A stretch of DNA of 64,000 nt, from NCBI GenBank assembly GCA_902812465.1, contig CADDZE010000014.1, positions 1 to 64,000 on the forward strand, written 5' to 3'. Under the pieces are notes generated by a model. It saw only the letters and a program-made list of their open reading frames with translations, searched no databases and was not told the DNA's origin. Position 1 is the first letter of the stretch; every line of letters starts with the position of its first letter. The position numbers were made by a program, and so were the translations under genes. The DNA comes from Acidobacteriota bacterium (GTDB taxonomy: Bacteria > Acidobacteriota > Terriglobia > UBA7540). Positions 17,462 through 26,090 of the stretch are shown here, one piece after another.

Positions 17462-17645
17462 ACAAGTGACGCAATCGGTGGCGGCCATCTCCGAACGCCT
17501 AGAAGTCTTCTCCCGGCGCGTCACGGATCACTTGGGCGAGCAAGCGCAGCGCCTGGCGCGGCTGGAAGGCAAGTTCGAGCTGATTGAAACCACGCTGGGC
17601 TCCCGGCCGAAGCGGTTGCGTGGCGCTGGCGAATCGCACTCCTAA
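17397..17645 (+). CDS. Small coiled-coil protein overlapping the RHH gene
   Basis: An 82-residue protein (SLSKDIYDALKNVMTIEARL ... ISERLEVFSRRVTDHLGEQ ... LARLEGKFELIETTL) with heptad-like hydrophobic spacing over most of its length. It begins inside the upstream RHH gene in a different frame. No membrane segment or catalytic motif is seen. It could be a partner of the RHH protein. An internal Met (MTIEARLEQ) is an alternative start, which would remove the overlap by shifting the start to about 17439. Confidence 0.55.
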   Translation: MSLSKDIYDALKNVMTIEARLEQVTQSVAAISERLEVFSRRVTDHLGEQAQRLARLEGKFELIETTLGSRPKRLRGAGESHS

Positions 17646-17730
17646 ATAGCTTTCCAAGCCCGCCCGAACAGACAGCCACCTCCCGGCGATCGCGCGCCTG
17701 AAATTCCCTCCAAGCCCGGCGACCGGCGGA

Positions 17731-18900
17731 TCACTTGTATGCCGGGATCCCCGTCACACGCTCGCCGATGATCAGGGTGTGGATGTTGTGCGTACCTTCG
17801 TAGGTATACACCGACTCGAGGTTGCACATGTGCCGGAAGATGGGATACTCGTCGGCGACGCCGTTCGCTCCCAGGATGTCGCGCGCGGCCCGCGCGATGT
17901 CCAGCGCCATCTTGACGTTGTTGCGCTTTAGCATGGAGACGTGAGCAAAGTCGGCCCGGCCGCGGTCCTTCAACCGGCCCACCTGCAGGGCGAGCAACTG
18001 CGCCTTGGTGATCTCCGTAATCATGTCGGCGAGCTTCTCCTGTACCATCTGGTGGGAAGCGATGGGCCGGTCGTCAAACTGTTTGCGCGCCTTGGCGTAC
18101 TCGAGCGCCTCGTTGTAGCAGGCCATCGCCGCGCCGATTGCTCCCCAGCCGATCCCGTAGCGAGCCTGGGTGAGACAGCGCAGCGGGGCCTTCAGGCCCT
18201 GCGCGCCGGGGAGCATGGCACAGGCCGGGACGCGGACCTCCTGAAGCGCCAGGGTGCTGGTGACGGACGCCCGCAGGGACCACTTGCCCTTGATGTCCCG
18301 GGCGGTGAAGCCCGGCGTGCCGCGCTCCACCAGGAATCCTCGAATGCCATCGTCAGTGCGGCACCAGATGAGGGCCACGTCCGCGATGCTGCCAGATGTG
18401 ATCCAGGCCTTCTCCCCGTTGATCACATAGTGCTGGCCGTCCTTCACCGCACGCGTCCGCATCCCCGCGGGATTGGAGCCGAAGTCGGGTTCCGTCAGCC
18501 CGAAGCACCCAATCGCTTTACCCTGCTGCAAGGCGGGCAGCCAGCGGTTCTTCTGTTCCTCGGAGCCGTACTCGAGGATCGGGTACATCACCAGCGCCCC
18601 CTGTACTGACACGAAGCTGCGCAGGCCACTGTCGCCGCGCTCGAGCTCCTGCATGATTAAGCCGTATTGGACATTGTTCAGCCCGGCGCAACCGTATCCG
18701 TGCAAGTTCGCCCCATAGAAGCCGAGCTCCGCCATGATGGGCACCAGGTGGCGGGGAAACTTGCCTTCGCGGTTCCATTCTTCGATATGGGGCAGCACCT
18801 CGCGGTCGACGAACTCGCGCACTGTCTGGCGGACCAGTTTCTCCTCGTCGCTGAAGAGCGAGTCGATCTCCATGTAATCGACGCCACGGAAAGCGAACAT
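17731..18900 (-). CDS. gcdH: Acyl-CoA dehydrogenase, glutaryl-CoA dehydrogenase type
   Basis: A 389-residue flavoprotein predicted to oxidise and decarboxylate glutaryl-CoA to crotonyl-CoA in lysine/tryptophan breakdown. The catalytic Glu lies in YTYEGTHNIHTLIIG, as in GCDH, and the Arg that binds the glutaryl carboxylate fits GLRSFVSVQ. FAD/CoA-binding signatures GCFGLTEPDFGSNP and ITSGSIADVALIW are present. The ATG at 18900 is preceded by GGGAG at normal distance; a TTG start twelve bases upstream is less likely. It stands alone, with no lysine-pathway genes nearby. General short-chain acyl-CoA dehydrogenase activity cannot be ruled out. Confidence 0.88.
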   Translation of the reverse strand: MFAFRGVDYMEIDSLFSDEEKLVRQTVREFVDREVLPHIEEWNREGKFPRHLVPIMAELGFYGANLHGYGCAGLNNVQYGLIMQELERGDSGLRSFVSVQGALVMYPILEYGSEEQKNRWLPALQQGKAIGCFGLTEPDFGSNPAGMRTRAVKDGQHYVINGEKAWITSGSIADVALIWCRTDDGIRGFLVERGTPGFTARDIKGKWSLRASVTSTLALQEVRVPACAMLPGAQGLKAPLRCLTQARYGIGWGAIGAAMACYNEALEYAKARKQFDDRPIASHQMVQEKLADMITEITKAQLLALQVGRLKDRGRADFAHVSMLKRNNVKMALDIARAARDILGANGVADEYPIFRHMCNLESVYTYEGTHNIHTLIIGERVTGIPAYK

Positions 18901-19623
18901 GCCGTCTCCCAATAAGGCAGCCCGACCATTCTAGTGGCCGCGTTTGACGCGGGTCAAGGCGATGAGCTTCATGGCACAGCCTGCTCACACTATGTCGGCC
19001 GCGAGCCCTGCTGCCATATCCCCTCTGCCGCGCAGGCTGTAAGACTTGTCAGCTTTGGCTTCAATCGTGGACACGGTAAACTTCTCAGACGGCTGCCGCC
19101 CAGGAAGACGAGCCATACGATAGAGACACTGCACTTCCTTCCACGGCCCGAGGTGGGCAAAACATGGTGGCGGGCAGTGTTGCGGACGAAGAATGGCCCC
19201 TACGCATTTTCAATAACATAGTGGGATTCGCCAGAGATTACCAAAAAGTGTGAGACAAATGAGACGTTCCGGGTCTTTATTTTCAACAACATAGTAGGAT
19301 TCATCGCGGCCCAATTCTCTATCCAATCGTGTTTTCAATAACATAGTGGGATTCATTGTCAGCCACGGATTTTCTCACCGCATTTCGGCCATTTGAACGC
19401 CGTTTGACCGGTTGCCGGGCCGGCGGGATGGGAAGTGATACCTCAAACTTTTACCGTCCCAGTCTAGTATTACTTAGTAGTTAATAGCCTGTCAAACCCG
19501 CCGGCGCCCAGGCGCGGCCACCGCAATCGGCAATTGGCGGTCGGCCTTACCCCCGGAGTGCCTCGCGCTTTCAGGAACACCAGGGCGGGCATTGCCCCAG
19601 GACGAACGCGGCCCCCGCATCGA
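18901..19623. other. Long gene-free region holding three short repeats
   Basis: More than 700 bases between gcdH and the His/Met-rich membrane protein gene with no convincing coding frame. Its notable content is the three-copy repeat at 19207-19354, in a locally AT-rich patch within a GC-rich genome. Confidence 0.55.
19207..19354. repeat. Three direct copies of a 23-base repeat
   Basis: Copies lie at 19207-19229, 19280-19302 and 19332-19354. Each begins TTTTCAAYAACATAG and ends GGATTC; copies one and three are identical and copy two differs at three positions. Intervals are 50 and 29 bases. On the other strand each copy ends with TTGAAAA, like many CRISPR repeats, but the unequal intervals, the lack of cas genes and single related copies elsewhere in the window argue for a dispersed repeat. 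Confidence 0.8.
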
Positions 19624-21177
19624 TTAGCGGACCTGGGCGTCGAAAACGGCGGTCTCGATACGGCCGCTGCGTTTGATCTGGACGAAGATGCGGTAGTCGC
19701 CTGGACGCGGGAAGCCATAGGGGAAAGTCACTTCCGGGGGCAAGTGTTCGGGCGCCATGGACATGCTCATAGAAGCTACGGGGGAGGGCGTTGTACTCCC
19801 GGCAGTCACCCCAGGTGCGGCCAGGAGGCTGGACTGTGCGATTTCGACTGCTGCCATGGCCGCCGACCCCGCAGGGTGGACGTGGGCGAACACGCTCAAG
19901 TCGGAACGCACGAACTCAGCGTGCCCGGCCATTCCCATGTAGGGCTCGAGATCCTTCACCGGCTGGCCGCTGGCGTCCTCCACCTGAAAGCAGAACTCGA
20001 GCGGGACGTTAGCTTTCAAAGTACCTGGCGGCCGCTCCCACACCATACGTGCGCCGTCCGGCAGTAAAGACACGTTGGAAACCGAGGCGTCTGGGGCGAG
20101 TGGCGGGCCGGACCATGTGGCGTCGTCGCCTTCGAGCGGCTCCCCGGTTATGCGGGGAAGATCAACTTGGCCGACCAGGGTCTCAGGAAATCCGTTGGCA
20201 CGCACGATGTCAGCCAGCACTTTGTAATGACCGGGCGGCATGCCGGGCAGGTCCTGGACAAAGGTGGTGGTGCTTGTCCCGTCCGCAGGCCCTTGGGCTG
20301 CCCTACCGCCTTCCGCGACTGAGGCCACCCTGGGATGCAGATGGGCGAAGCTGTCCAGTCCGGTCGTGCGGATGAGGAAGAGATGCATCAGGTGCCCGTG
20401 GTCGGGGATCAAAGGGCCGCTCCGCCAGCTTCGACTCCTATGTCCGGCGAAGTCCGGGCTGCCCGGTTCGCTGAGGCTCAGGCGCAGCCGTTGGCCTTTC
20501 AAGGCGACGTCGAGCCAGGGGTTGTGGTAGACGTTGGCCGCGTGGACCCGGGCTTCTGAGTCCCACCATTGATCGCCAAGATAAATGGCACCGGCTATGA
20601 GCAAGCAGGCGACGACGGCGGCGCGGCGTCCCTTGCGCAGCTCTTGGTACCCAGGCTCAGCTCCAGGTGCGAGCATCCCTTCGCGTGCGGCGGCACCGGC
20701 AATGGAGACGGCGCTGGCGGCAAGGGCAAGCATCAGGAGAAACAGGAGGAGGCCCAGGGAGCGCTGCATGCGGAGCGTTCGCTGGGCTACTGCGGGAACC
20801 GGCACCGCGAGTACGCCCTGACCGCGCGCGCCGTCCGCCTCGACGCGCACCTGCAGCGAGCCGAACTCCATCAGCCAAAGGCTTCCGGTGAAGAATTGTG
20901 GATCGGATGGGGAGCGCTGGGCGATGTCGGGCACCGGCGGGTACTGAGAACCAGGACCCGTCAGGCGCAGCGGTACAATTCGGATCGTGCGCACGTCGGG
21001 TGACTCGCTGCGAATTTGAATCTCGGCCACGCCGGGGATCACCAGCGGCGGCCGGATGGTAACAAACAGGCGGTAGGGGCCAGCGTCACCTTCGTAGTAG
21101 ATGTCGGGGCTCCCGACATGAGGAAAGGCCGGCACCGCCGCCATCCAGATCAGCAAAAGGCTAAGTGGCCTGCGCAT
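19624..21177 (-). CDS. Membrane-anchored His/Met-rich protein, possible copper handling
   Basis: A 517-residue protein of unknown family. It has a signal peptide (LSLLLIWMAAVPAFPHVGSP), a beta-rich domain to about residue 130, two membrane helices (SLGLLLFLLMLALAASAV and VVACLLIAGAIYLG), then a large extracytoplasmic part. The second part contains metal-ligand-like clusters: DHGHLMHLF, FAHLHPR, MGMAGHAEF, FAHVHPAG and SMSMSMAPEH. The last 60 residues (FPRPGDYRIFVQIKRSG) resemble a YtkA/CopC-like beta sandwich. Periplasmic copper or other soft-metal binding is inferred. It follows, by 92 bases, a polytopic membrane protein gene on the same strand, so both may act together. Confidence 0.7.
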   Translation of the reverse strand: MRRPLSLLLIWMAAVPAFPHVGSPDIYYEGDAGPYRLFVTIRPPLVIPGVAEIQIRSESPDVRTIRIVPLRLTGPGSQYPPVPDIAQRSPSDPQFFTGSLWLMEFGSLQVRVEADGARGQGVLAVPVPAVAQRTLRMQRSLGLLLFLLMLALAASAVSIAGAAAREGMLAPGAEPGYQELRKGRRAAVVACLLIAGAIYLGDQWWDSEARVHAANVYHNPWLDVALKGQRLRLSLSEPGSPDFAGHRSRSWRSGPLIPDHGHLMHLFLIRTTGLDSFAHLHPRVASVAEGGRAAQGPADGTSTTTFVQDLPGMPPGHYKVLADIVRANGFPETLVGQVDLPRITGEPLEGDDATWSGPPLAPDASVSNVSLLPDGARMVWERPPGTLKANVPLEFCFQVEDASGQPVKDLEPYMGMAGHAEFVRSDLSVFAHVHPAGSAAMAAVEIAQSSLLAAPGVTAGSTTPSPVASMSMSMAPEHLPPEVTFPYGFPRPGDYRIFVQIKRSGRIETAVFDAQVR

Positions 21178-21269
21178 GGTTAGACTCGGGTAGCTGACAA
21201 GCGCTCCGCCCGGCGCGAAGCTCTGGCTACCGGTGGCCCATCACGGCCAGTCCTTGTGCCGGCTCCCGA

Positions 21270-22466
21270 TCACCTCCGCACGCGACGCATCCAGTCACCC
21301 CAAATCAAGCCTGCATGGCTGCTAGCCATGGCGATGCCCACCGCTTCCACCAGACCTCCCCAGAAGGCGAGTCGCGTGGTCTCAAAGGGATAAAAGCCGA
21401 ACCAGTAGGGAAAATTGGGATTAGCGAAATAAGGCAAATAGTGGGCACCGAAGAACCAGTTGCGCGCCGCCGGCGTCACCAGGAAGCTGGCGAAGGGATA
21501 CTGCGCGGCAACCAGCGTCACGACGAAGAGCAAGCCAGCCACCGCCGCCTGTCTTCCCTTGCCCCAGCTGCTCAGACGGAGCCGCAAGAGATCCACGGCA
21601 ATGCCCGGCACAATCAAGAGCACAGGAAATTCCATCGGGACGAAGTGCGTGACTTGGTGGTAGACGGGACCGAGCTTGGGTTCCGCCGGAAACAAAGGCA
21701 AAATCCAAAGCTGCCCGCATCTCCCGGCCATGTAAATTCCCGCGAGAATGGTGCAGGCCCAGCGCTGGCCCGATGCCCGCGCGACGCCGAGCAGGATAAG
21801 CGGGGCGCCGATCGCCAGGAGACGGTAGCAGCGGGCGCTGTGCTGGCTGAAGCGGCTGGTGTACTCCGCAACGACGATCGTGAAAAGTAGCAACAGCATG
21901 CCACCCATGTAGAGGAAGTGGCGCTGAAGCTTTTCGCGCAGGCCTCGGGCGGCGCGATTCATCGCTGCCAGGATCATGATCAACGCGCCCAGGTCAATCG
22001 CCAGGATTCCCGAGTCCAGCACCAGATGGGGAGGACTGAAGATCTTCACGTCCAGCCCGTAGGCGTTATGCCACCAGTTGTCAAACGGAGCGGACGTGAT
22101 CATCGCCACAGCGCCCCAGGCACACAGGAACGCTCCCAGCGGACCGCGGAAGCGCCAGACGGTCACAGAAGCCTGGTACAAAGCCGAGTCAGGATGGAGG
22201 GTGGTTGAGACGATCAGATAGGAACAACTCAGCCCAGCCAAGACGCCGCAGAAGTAGATCGCCATGTGGGCGGGTGTCCAGAAGGTATCGCGGCCGATCG
22301 TCATGTGCCAGGAGATGTCCCAGAATCCGCCCACAAGCGCTGACGTTACAGCCAGGGTCACCGACCGGATGTACCAGGGCGTGGAGACGGCTTGCGCGGA
22401 GACCGCATTCTGGGGCGCCCTGGAGGAGAGGGTAAGGTTCGGGGCTGCCGGGAGGGCTGTGGCCAT
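21270..22466 (-). CDS. Polytopic membrane protein of unknown function
   Basis: A 398-residue protein with about ten or eleven predicted membrane helices and no family that I can name. Conserved-looking His/Trp/Asp clusters sit at helix ends: FWDISWHMTIGRDTFW, TPAHMAIYF, APFDNWWHNAYG and SPPHLVLDSG. Their repetition suggests a metal or heme site within the membrane. The ATG at 22466 has AAGGAG seven bases upstream. The downstream gene encodes a His/Met-rich secreted-domain protein, supporting a shared metal or redox role. It could also be a transporter. Confidence 0.75.
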   Translation of the reverse strand: MATALPAAPNLTLSSRAPQNAVSAQAVSTPWYIRSVTLAVTSALVGGFWDISWHMTIGRDTFWTPAHMAIYFCGVLAGLSCSYLIVSTTLHPDSALYQASVTVWRFRGPLGAFLCAWGAVAMITSAPFDNWWHNAYGLDVKIFSPPHLVLDSGILAIDLGALIMILAAMNRAARGLREKLQRHFLYMGGMLLLLFTIVVAEYTSRFSQHSARCYRLLAIGAPLILLGVARASGQRWACTILAGIYMAGRCGQLWILPLFPAEPKLGPVYHQVTHFVPMEFPVLLIVPGIAVDLLRLRLSSWGKGRQAAVAGLLFVVTLVAAQYPFASFLVTPAARNWFFGAHYLPYFANPNFPYWFGFYPFETTRLAFWGGLVEAVGIAMASSHAGLIWGDWMRRVRR

Positions 22467-22736
22467 CAAGCACTCCTTTTCCCCCAACGCAGGATAGCAT
22501 AACAAGAGCCAGGCGACACTGCCAGCGGGCCGCTCCAGACTGGCGCTGAATGGGCGGGCGGTACGAGGCCTGCGCGCCGAATTTCTTCAAGCCGCGGTTC
22601 AGGGCGGGGATGGCGGGCCTTGCACTCGGCGCCGCAACGCCCTGGCGCGACTGTGCTATTGTGAGACGCGCCACAGGTGCTCCGCCCGTGGTCGTCGCCG
22701 CGGGTCTGCCCGGGGAGTCGCGCTGGAGCCGGTCAG

Positions 22737-24029
22737 GTGACCAACACGCGCCGCTGGTGGATCGTCGCACTGCTGTTCATCGCCTCGCTCATCAACTACC
22801 TGGACCGCGCCACCATCTCCATGGCCCTGCCCATGATCTCGCACGAGCTCCACCTGGGCCCCGAGGCCAAGGGGGTGCTGCTCTCCGCGTTTTTCTGGTC
22901 CTACGCCGCGATGCAGATTCCCATCGGCTGGTGTGCGGACCGGTGCAATCTGAAGCGGCTTTACATGGGCGCCTTCGCGCTCTGGTCGGTGGCGCAGGGC
23001 CTGGCCGGCCTGGCGAACAGCCTGGCAGCGCTGCTGGTGTTTCGCATACTGCTGGGCGCAGGCGAGTCGATTTACCTTCCGGGCGGCACCACTATCGTGA
23101 GCCGGCTCTTTAAACCAGCGGAGCGAGGATTTCCCTCCGGCGTCTTCGACTTTGGCACGCGCACCGGTCTGGTGCTGGAAGGCCTGCTCGTCCCATGGCT
23201 TCTGGTTCACTATGGCTGGCGGGTGACCTTCGTGGTGCTCGGTTTCTCGGCATTGCTCTGGTTGGTGCCCTGGCACTGCGTGTTTCCGCCTTCGGCAGCG
23301 CAACCGTCGCTCGTGGGCCCTGCCGGGTTCGATGCCGCCAGAGCTCCTTCCGAGCTCGAAGCCCGGCGTTTTTCCGGGGCGTTGCTTAACCGCGACTTGG
23401 CGGGCATTTGTCTGGGCTTTTTCTGCTTCGACTACTATTGGTACCTGCTGGTGACGTGGCTGCCCGACTATCTGCAGACGGTGCGGCACCTGACGGTGCT
23501 CGAGGCGGGCCTCTACACAGCGCTGCCGTTCCTGGTGTTCGGAGTCAGTGAGCCGGTGGGAGGACTAGTTGCCGATCGCTTGATCGGGCGCGGCTGGGAT
23601 GAGACTCGCACGCGCAAGGGGATCGTGACCGTCGCGTTCCTCACCGGCCTGCTGCTCGTGCCCGCCGTGCATGTCAGCAGCTCGGCGTCGGCTATCGCCT
23701 TGATCTACGGAGCGTCCCTGGTGGGTCTGTCGACTGGCAACCTGCTGGTGATTTTACAGTGCTGCGCGCCCGCCACGGACGTCGGCCTCTGGACCGGGTT
23801 CGAGAATTTTGCCGGCAATATCGGCGGGATTGTAGCTCCCCTGCTGACGGGCTTCCTGATCGCGCGCACCGGATCCTACTCCGCCGGCTTCATGCTGGCA
23901 CCGGCCCTTCTGCTGCTCGGCCTGATCGCTTATTGGTGGGTGGTTGGACCGCTAAAGCCTCTCGGGGCGCCAGCGGGAGCGGCCTCAGAGTTGCGCCCCG
24001 CCTCAATGCCACCAGGAACGGGACGTTGA
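22737..24029 (+). CDS. MFS transporter, anion:cation symporter-like
   Basis: A 430-residue major facilitator with twelve predicted helices. The opening WWIVALLFIASLINYLDRAT is typical for the hexuronate/glucarate/phthalate (ACS) group, which imports organic anions with protons. The loop WCADRCNLKRLYMG after helix 2 is the family A-motif, and GAGESIYLPG marks helix 4. The GTG at 22737 begins the conserved part; 20 codons of open frame upstream look non-coding. It stands divergent from the polytopic membrane protein gene and convergent with pcm. Substrate unknown. Confidence 0.85.
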   Translation: MTNTRRWWIVALLFIASLINYLDRATISMALPMISHELHLGPEAKGVLLSAFFWSYAAMQIPIGWCADRCNLKRLYMGAFALWSVAQGLAGLANSLAALLVFRILLGAGESIYLPGGTTIVSRLFKPAERGFPSGVFDFGTRTGLVLEGLLVPWLLVHYGWRVTFVVLGFSALLWLVPWHCVFPPSAAQPSLVGPAGFDAARAPSELEARRFSGALLNRDLAGICLGFFCFDYYWYLLVTWLPDYLQTVRHLTVLEAGLYTALPFLVFGVSEPVGGLVADRLIGRGWDETRTRKGIVTVAFLTGLLLVPAVHVSSSASAIALIYGASLVGLSTGNLLVILQCCAPATDVGLWTGFENFAGNIGGIVAPLLTGFLIARTGSYSAGFMLAPALLLLGLIAYWWVVGPLKPLGAPAGAASELRPASMPPGTGR

Positions 24030-24061
24030 AAGCGGCGAGCGGTGAGCCCGCCAAACCTGAA

Positions 24062-24739
24062 TCAGCCATTCCGATAGCCCCGGACTCGGTCTTCTTCGGT
24101 CCATCCGTAGCGGCCAATCAGAGGCACGAACTGGCAGGGATCCAGCACTTCGACGGTTGTGTCGACGCCATGTTTGGTCAGCACTTCGAGGTCCTGCCGC
24201 TGTAGATCGCCCACCGGGATCACCAAGCGGCCCCCGTCGGCCAGTTGGTCGAGCAGAGGCTGCGGGACGCTTGGCGCGGCGGCCGTCACGACGATAGCCT
24301 GGTAGGGTGCGGCGGGCGGATACCCCTCGGTGCCATCGCCCTCCACCACCTGGACGCTGTCATAGCCCAGCGCCGAGAGTACTTCGCGGGCGCGGGCGGC
24401 GAGGCGCGGATTGCGTTCGATGCTCCAAACCTGCGCTCCCAGGGTGGCTAGTACCGCTGCTTGGTAGCCAGCTCCTGTGCCCACTTCCAGCACCTTGTCC
24501 CCGGGCTTGACGGCGGCCGCTTCGGTCATGACCGCCACCATATATGGCTGGGAGATGGTTTCCGACAACCCGATCGGCACCGGCCGGTCCTCGTAGGCCA
24601 TGAAGCGAAAGGGCGCCGGCACAAATTCGTGGCGCGGTACACGGAGCATGGCCTCCAGAACGCGTTCGTCACGGATGCCGCGGCGGCGAAGCTGCTCCTC
24701 CACCATGGCGCGGCGCTCGGCTTCGAAAGGGTCAGGCAT
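24062..24739 (-). CDS. pcm: Protein-L-isoaspartate O-methyltransferase
   Basis: A 225-residue SAM-dependent methyltransferase that marks isoaspartyl residues for repair in aged proteins. The order of motifs is typical: RGIRDERVLEAMLRVPRHEFVP, GLSETISQPYMVAVMTEA (substrate-binding region), SAM motif I VLEVGTGAGYQAAVLA, motif II VEGDGTEGYP and the C-terminal VPLIGRYGW. Length is normal. The gene ends 32 bases from the convergent MFS gene. Confidence 0.94.
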   Translation of the reverse strand: MPDPFEAERRAMVEEQLRRRGIRDERVLEAMLRVPRHEFVPAPFRFMAYEDRPVPIGLSETISQPYMVAVMTEAAAVKPGDKVLEVGTGAGYQAAVLATLGAQVWSIERNPRLAARAREVLSALGYDSVQVVEGDGTEGYPPAAPYQAIVVTAAAPSVPQPLLDQLADGGRLVIPVGDLQRQDLEVLTKHGVDTTVEVLDPCQFVPLIGRYGWTEEDRVRGYRNG

Positions 24740-24760
24740 GGTGAGTTTGAAGCGATTGAG

Positions 24761-24787
24761 CCCATTGAGTCATTGACCCATTGAGTC
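24761..24787. repeat. Short direct repeat upstream of pcm
   Basis: CCCATTGAGTC occurs twice (24761-24771 and 24777-24787) with related ATTGAG pieces around it. It lies just upstream of the pcm start on the minus strand. It may be slippage DNA or a binding site. Confidence 0.5.
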
Positions 24788-24939
24788 AACCGATGCTGTG
24801 GCGATTATAATGGACTACGTACCAGTCTTCGATCGAGGCGATGTAACGGCGATCGCCCATCGCCGTGCGCCGCAGGTCGAGCTCGCCCCTCTTCCAAGGT
24901 TGCCGGGTACCTGGGGCGGCTTGAATCCGGTTCTACCCT

Positions 24940-25953
24940 ATGCTGCTAGGCAAATACTCGCGCCAGATGCTTTTCCAGCCTGTCGGGGCTGAAGGACAGC
25001 AGAAGCTGCTGGCGTCCAAGACGGTCATCGTCGGTTGCGGCGCCCTGGGGACGGCACAGGCCAACGCCCTGGTTCGCGCCGGCGTCGGCGTGCTCCGCAT
25101 CATAGATCGCGACTACGTCGAGGAGAGTAACCTGCAACGCCAGGCGCTGTTCGACGAGGGGGATGCGGCCCAGCGCCTGCCCAAGGCTGTCGCCGCGGAA
25201 CGCAAGCTCCGGGCCATCAACTCGGACGTGCGGGTGGAAGGCGTCGTGGCCGACCTCGAAAGCCGCAATGCGGAGGACTTGCTGCGCGGCTTCGACCTTA
25301 TTCTGGACGGCACCGACAATTTCGAGACTCGCTACCTGATGAATGATGCCGCCGTGAAGCTCGGGATCCCCTGGATCTACGGCGCGGTGGTGGGCAGCTA
25401 CGGCTCGACCATGACCATTCTCCCGGGCAAGACCGCCTGCCTGCGCTGTGTGTTTCCCGATCCTCCGCAGGGCCCGCATGAATCCTGCGACACCGCGGGC
25501 GTGATCGGGCCGGCGGTCGCCTGGGTGGCAGCCATCCAGACGGCGGAGGCCATGAAGCTCCTGCTCGGCCGTACGAATGAGCTGCACCAGTCCCTTCAAT
25601 CATTCGACGTCTGGACAAATAGGCTAGAGCGCATCCACCCTCGCCTTAATCCGGACTGCCCGGCCTGTGGCCAGCACGACTTGGCCTTTCTCCGACAGGC
25701 CGTTTCCCACTATGCGCGGTTGTGCGGGCGCGATGCGGTACAGGTCCGTCCTCCTCATCCCGTAAAGCTCGACCTCGAGCAGCTCCGGAGGCGGCTGGAA
25801 CGCCTAGGATCAGTGCGGGGGAACGACTTCCTCCTGAACTGTGCCCTTGATCCCTATGAGCTGACGATCTTTTCGGACGGCCGCGCCATTGTGAAGGGTA
25901 CGGGGGATCCTGCCGTGGCGCGCGGAGTCTACGCGAAGTATGTAGGTTCGTGA
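24940..25953 (+). CDS. ThiF/MoeB/HesA-family adenylyltransferase (E1-like)
   Basis: A 337-residue E1-like enzyme predicted to adenylate the C-terminal Gly-Gly of a ubiquitin-like sulfur carrier such as ThiS or MoaD. The ATP-binding segment is TVIVGCGALGTAQANALVRAG, with the following DRDYVEESNLQRQ containing the conserved Arg and Asn. A CLRC pair and a later CPAC pair fit the structural zinc. The Cys of ESCDTAGVIGP fits the catalytic/sulfur-accepting position. A C-terminal stretch of about 90 residues after CPACGQHD adds a small extra domain. No carrier gene is adjacent; the nearest MoaD-like gene lies at 52784. Confidence 0.87.
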   Translation: MLLGKYSRQMLFQPVGAEGQQKLLASKTVIVGCGALGTAQANALVRAGVGVLRIIDRDYVEESNLQRQALFDEGDAAQRLPKAVAAERKLRAINSDVRVEGVVADLESRNAEDLLRGFDLILDGTDNFETRYLMNDAAVKLGIPWIYGAVVGSYGSTMTILPGKTACLRCVFPDPPQGPHESCDTAGVIGPAVAWVAAIQTAEAMKLLLGRTNELHQSLQSFDVWTNRLERIHPRLNPDCPACGQHDLAFLRQAVSHYARLCGRDAVQVRPPHPVKLDLEQLRRRLERLGSVRGNDFLLNCALDPYELTIFSDGRAIVKGTGDPAVARGVYAKYVGS

Positions 25954-26090
25954 TGCACGAGCCGGCGGCGGTCCCCTTTCCCTTCGGTGCATAGCCGAGC
26001 AAGGTAAGGTAACTGCCCGCTGCCCTGCTGAGATCCAGGCCACGGCGAGGTAGAATCGCCGGGTGTCCCCCTCCGGCGCAGGGGTGAAGC

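Noticed and set aside
17126-17645. Named toxin-antitoxin system
   Set aside because: The RHH head fits an antitoxin, but the second protein matches no known toxin.
19207-19354. A working CRISPR array
   Set aside because: Only three repeats, spacers of unequal length, no cas genes, and related single repeats elsewhere in the window.
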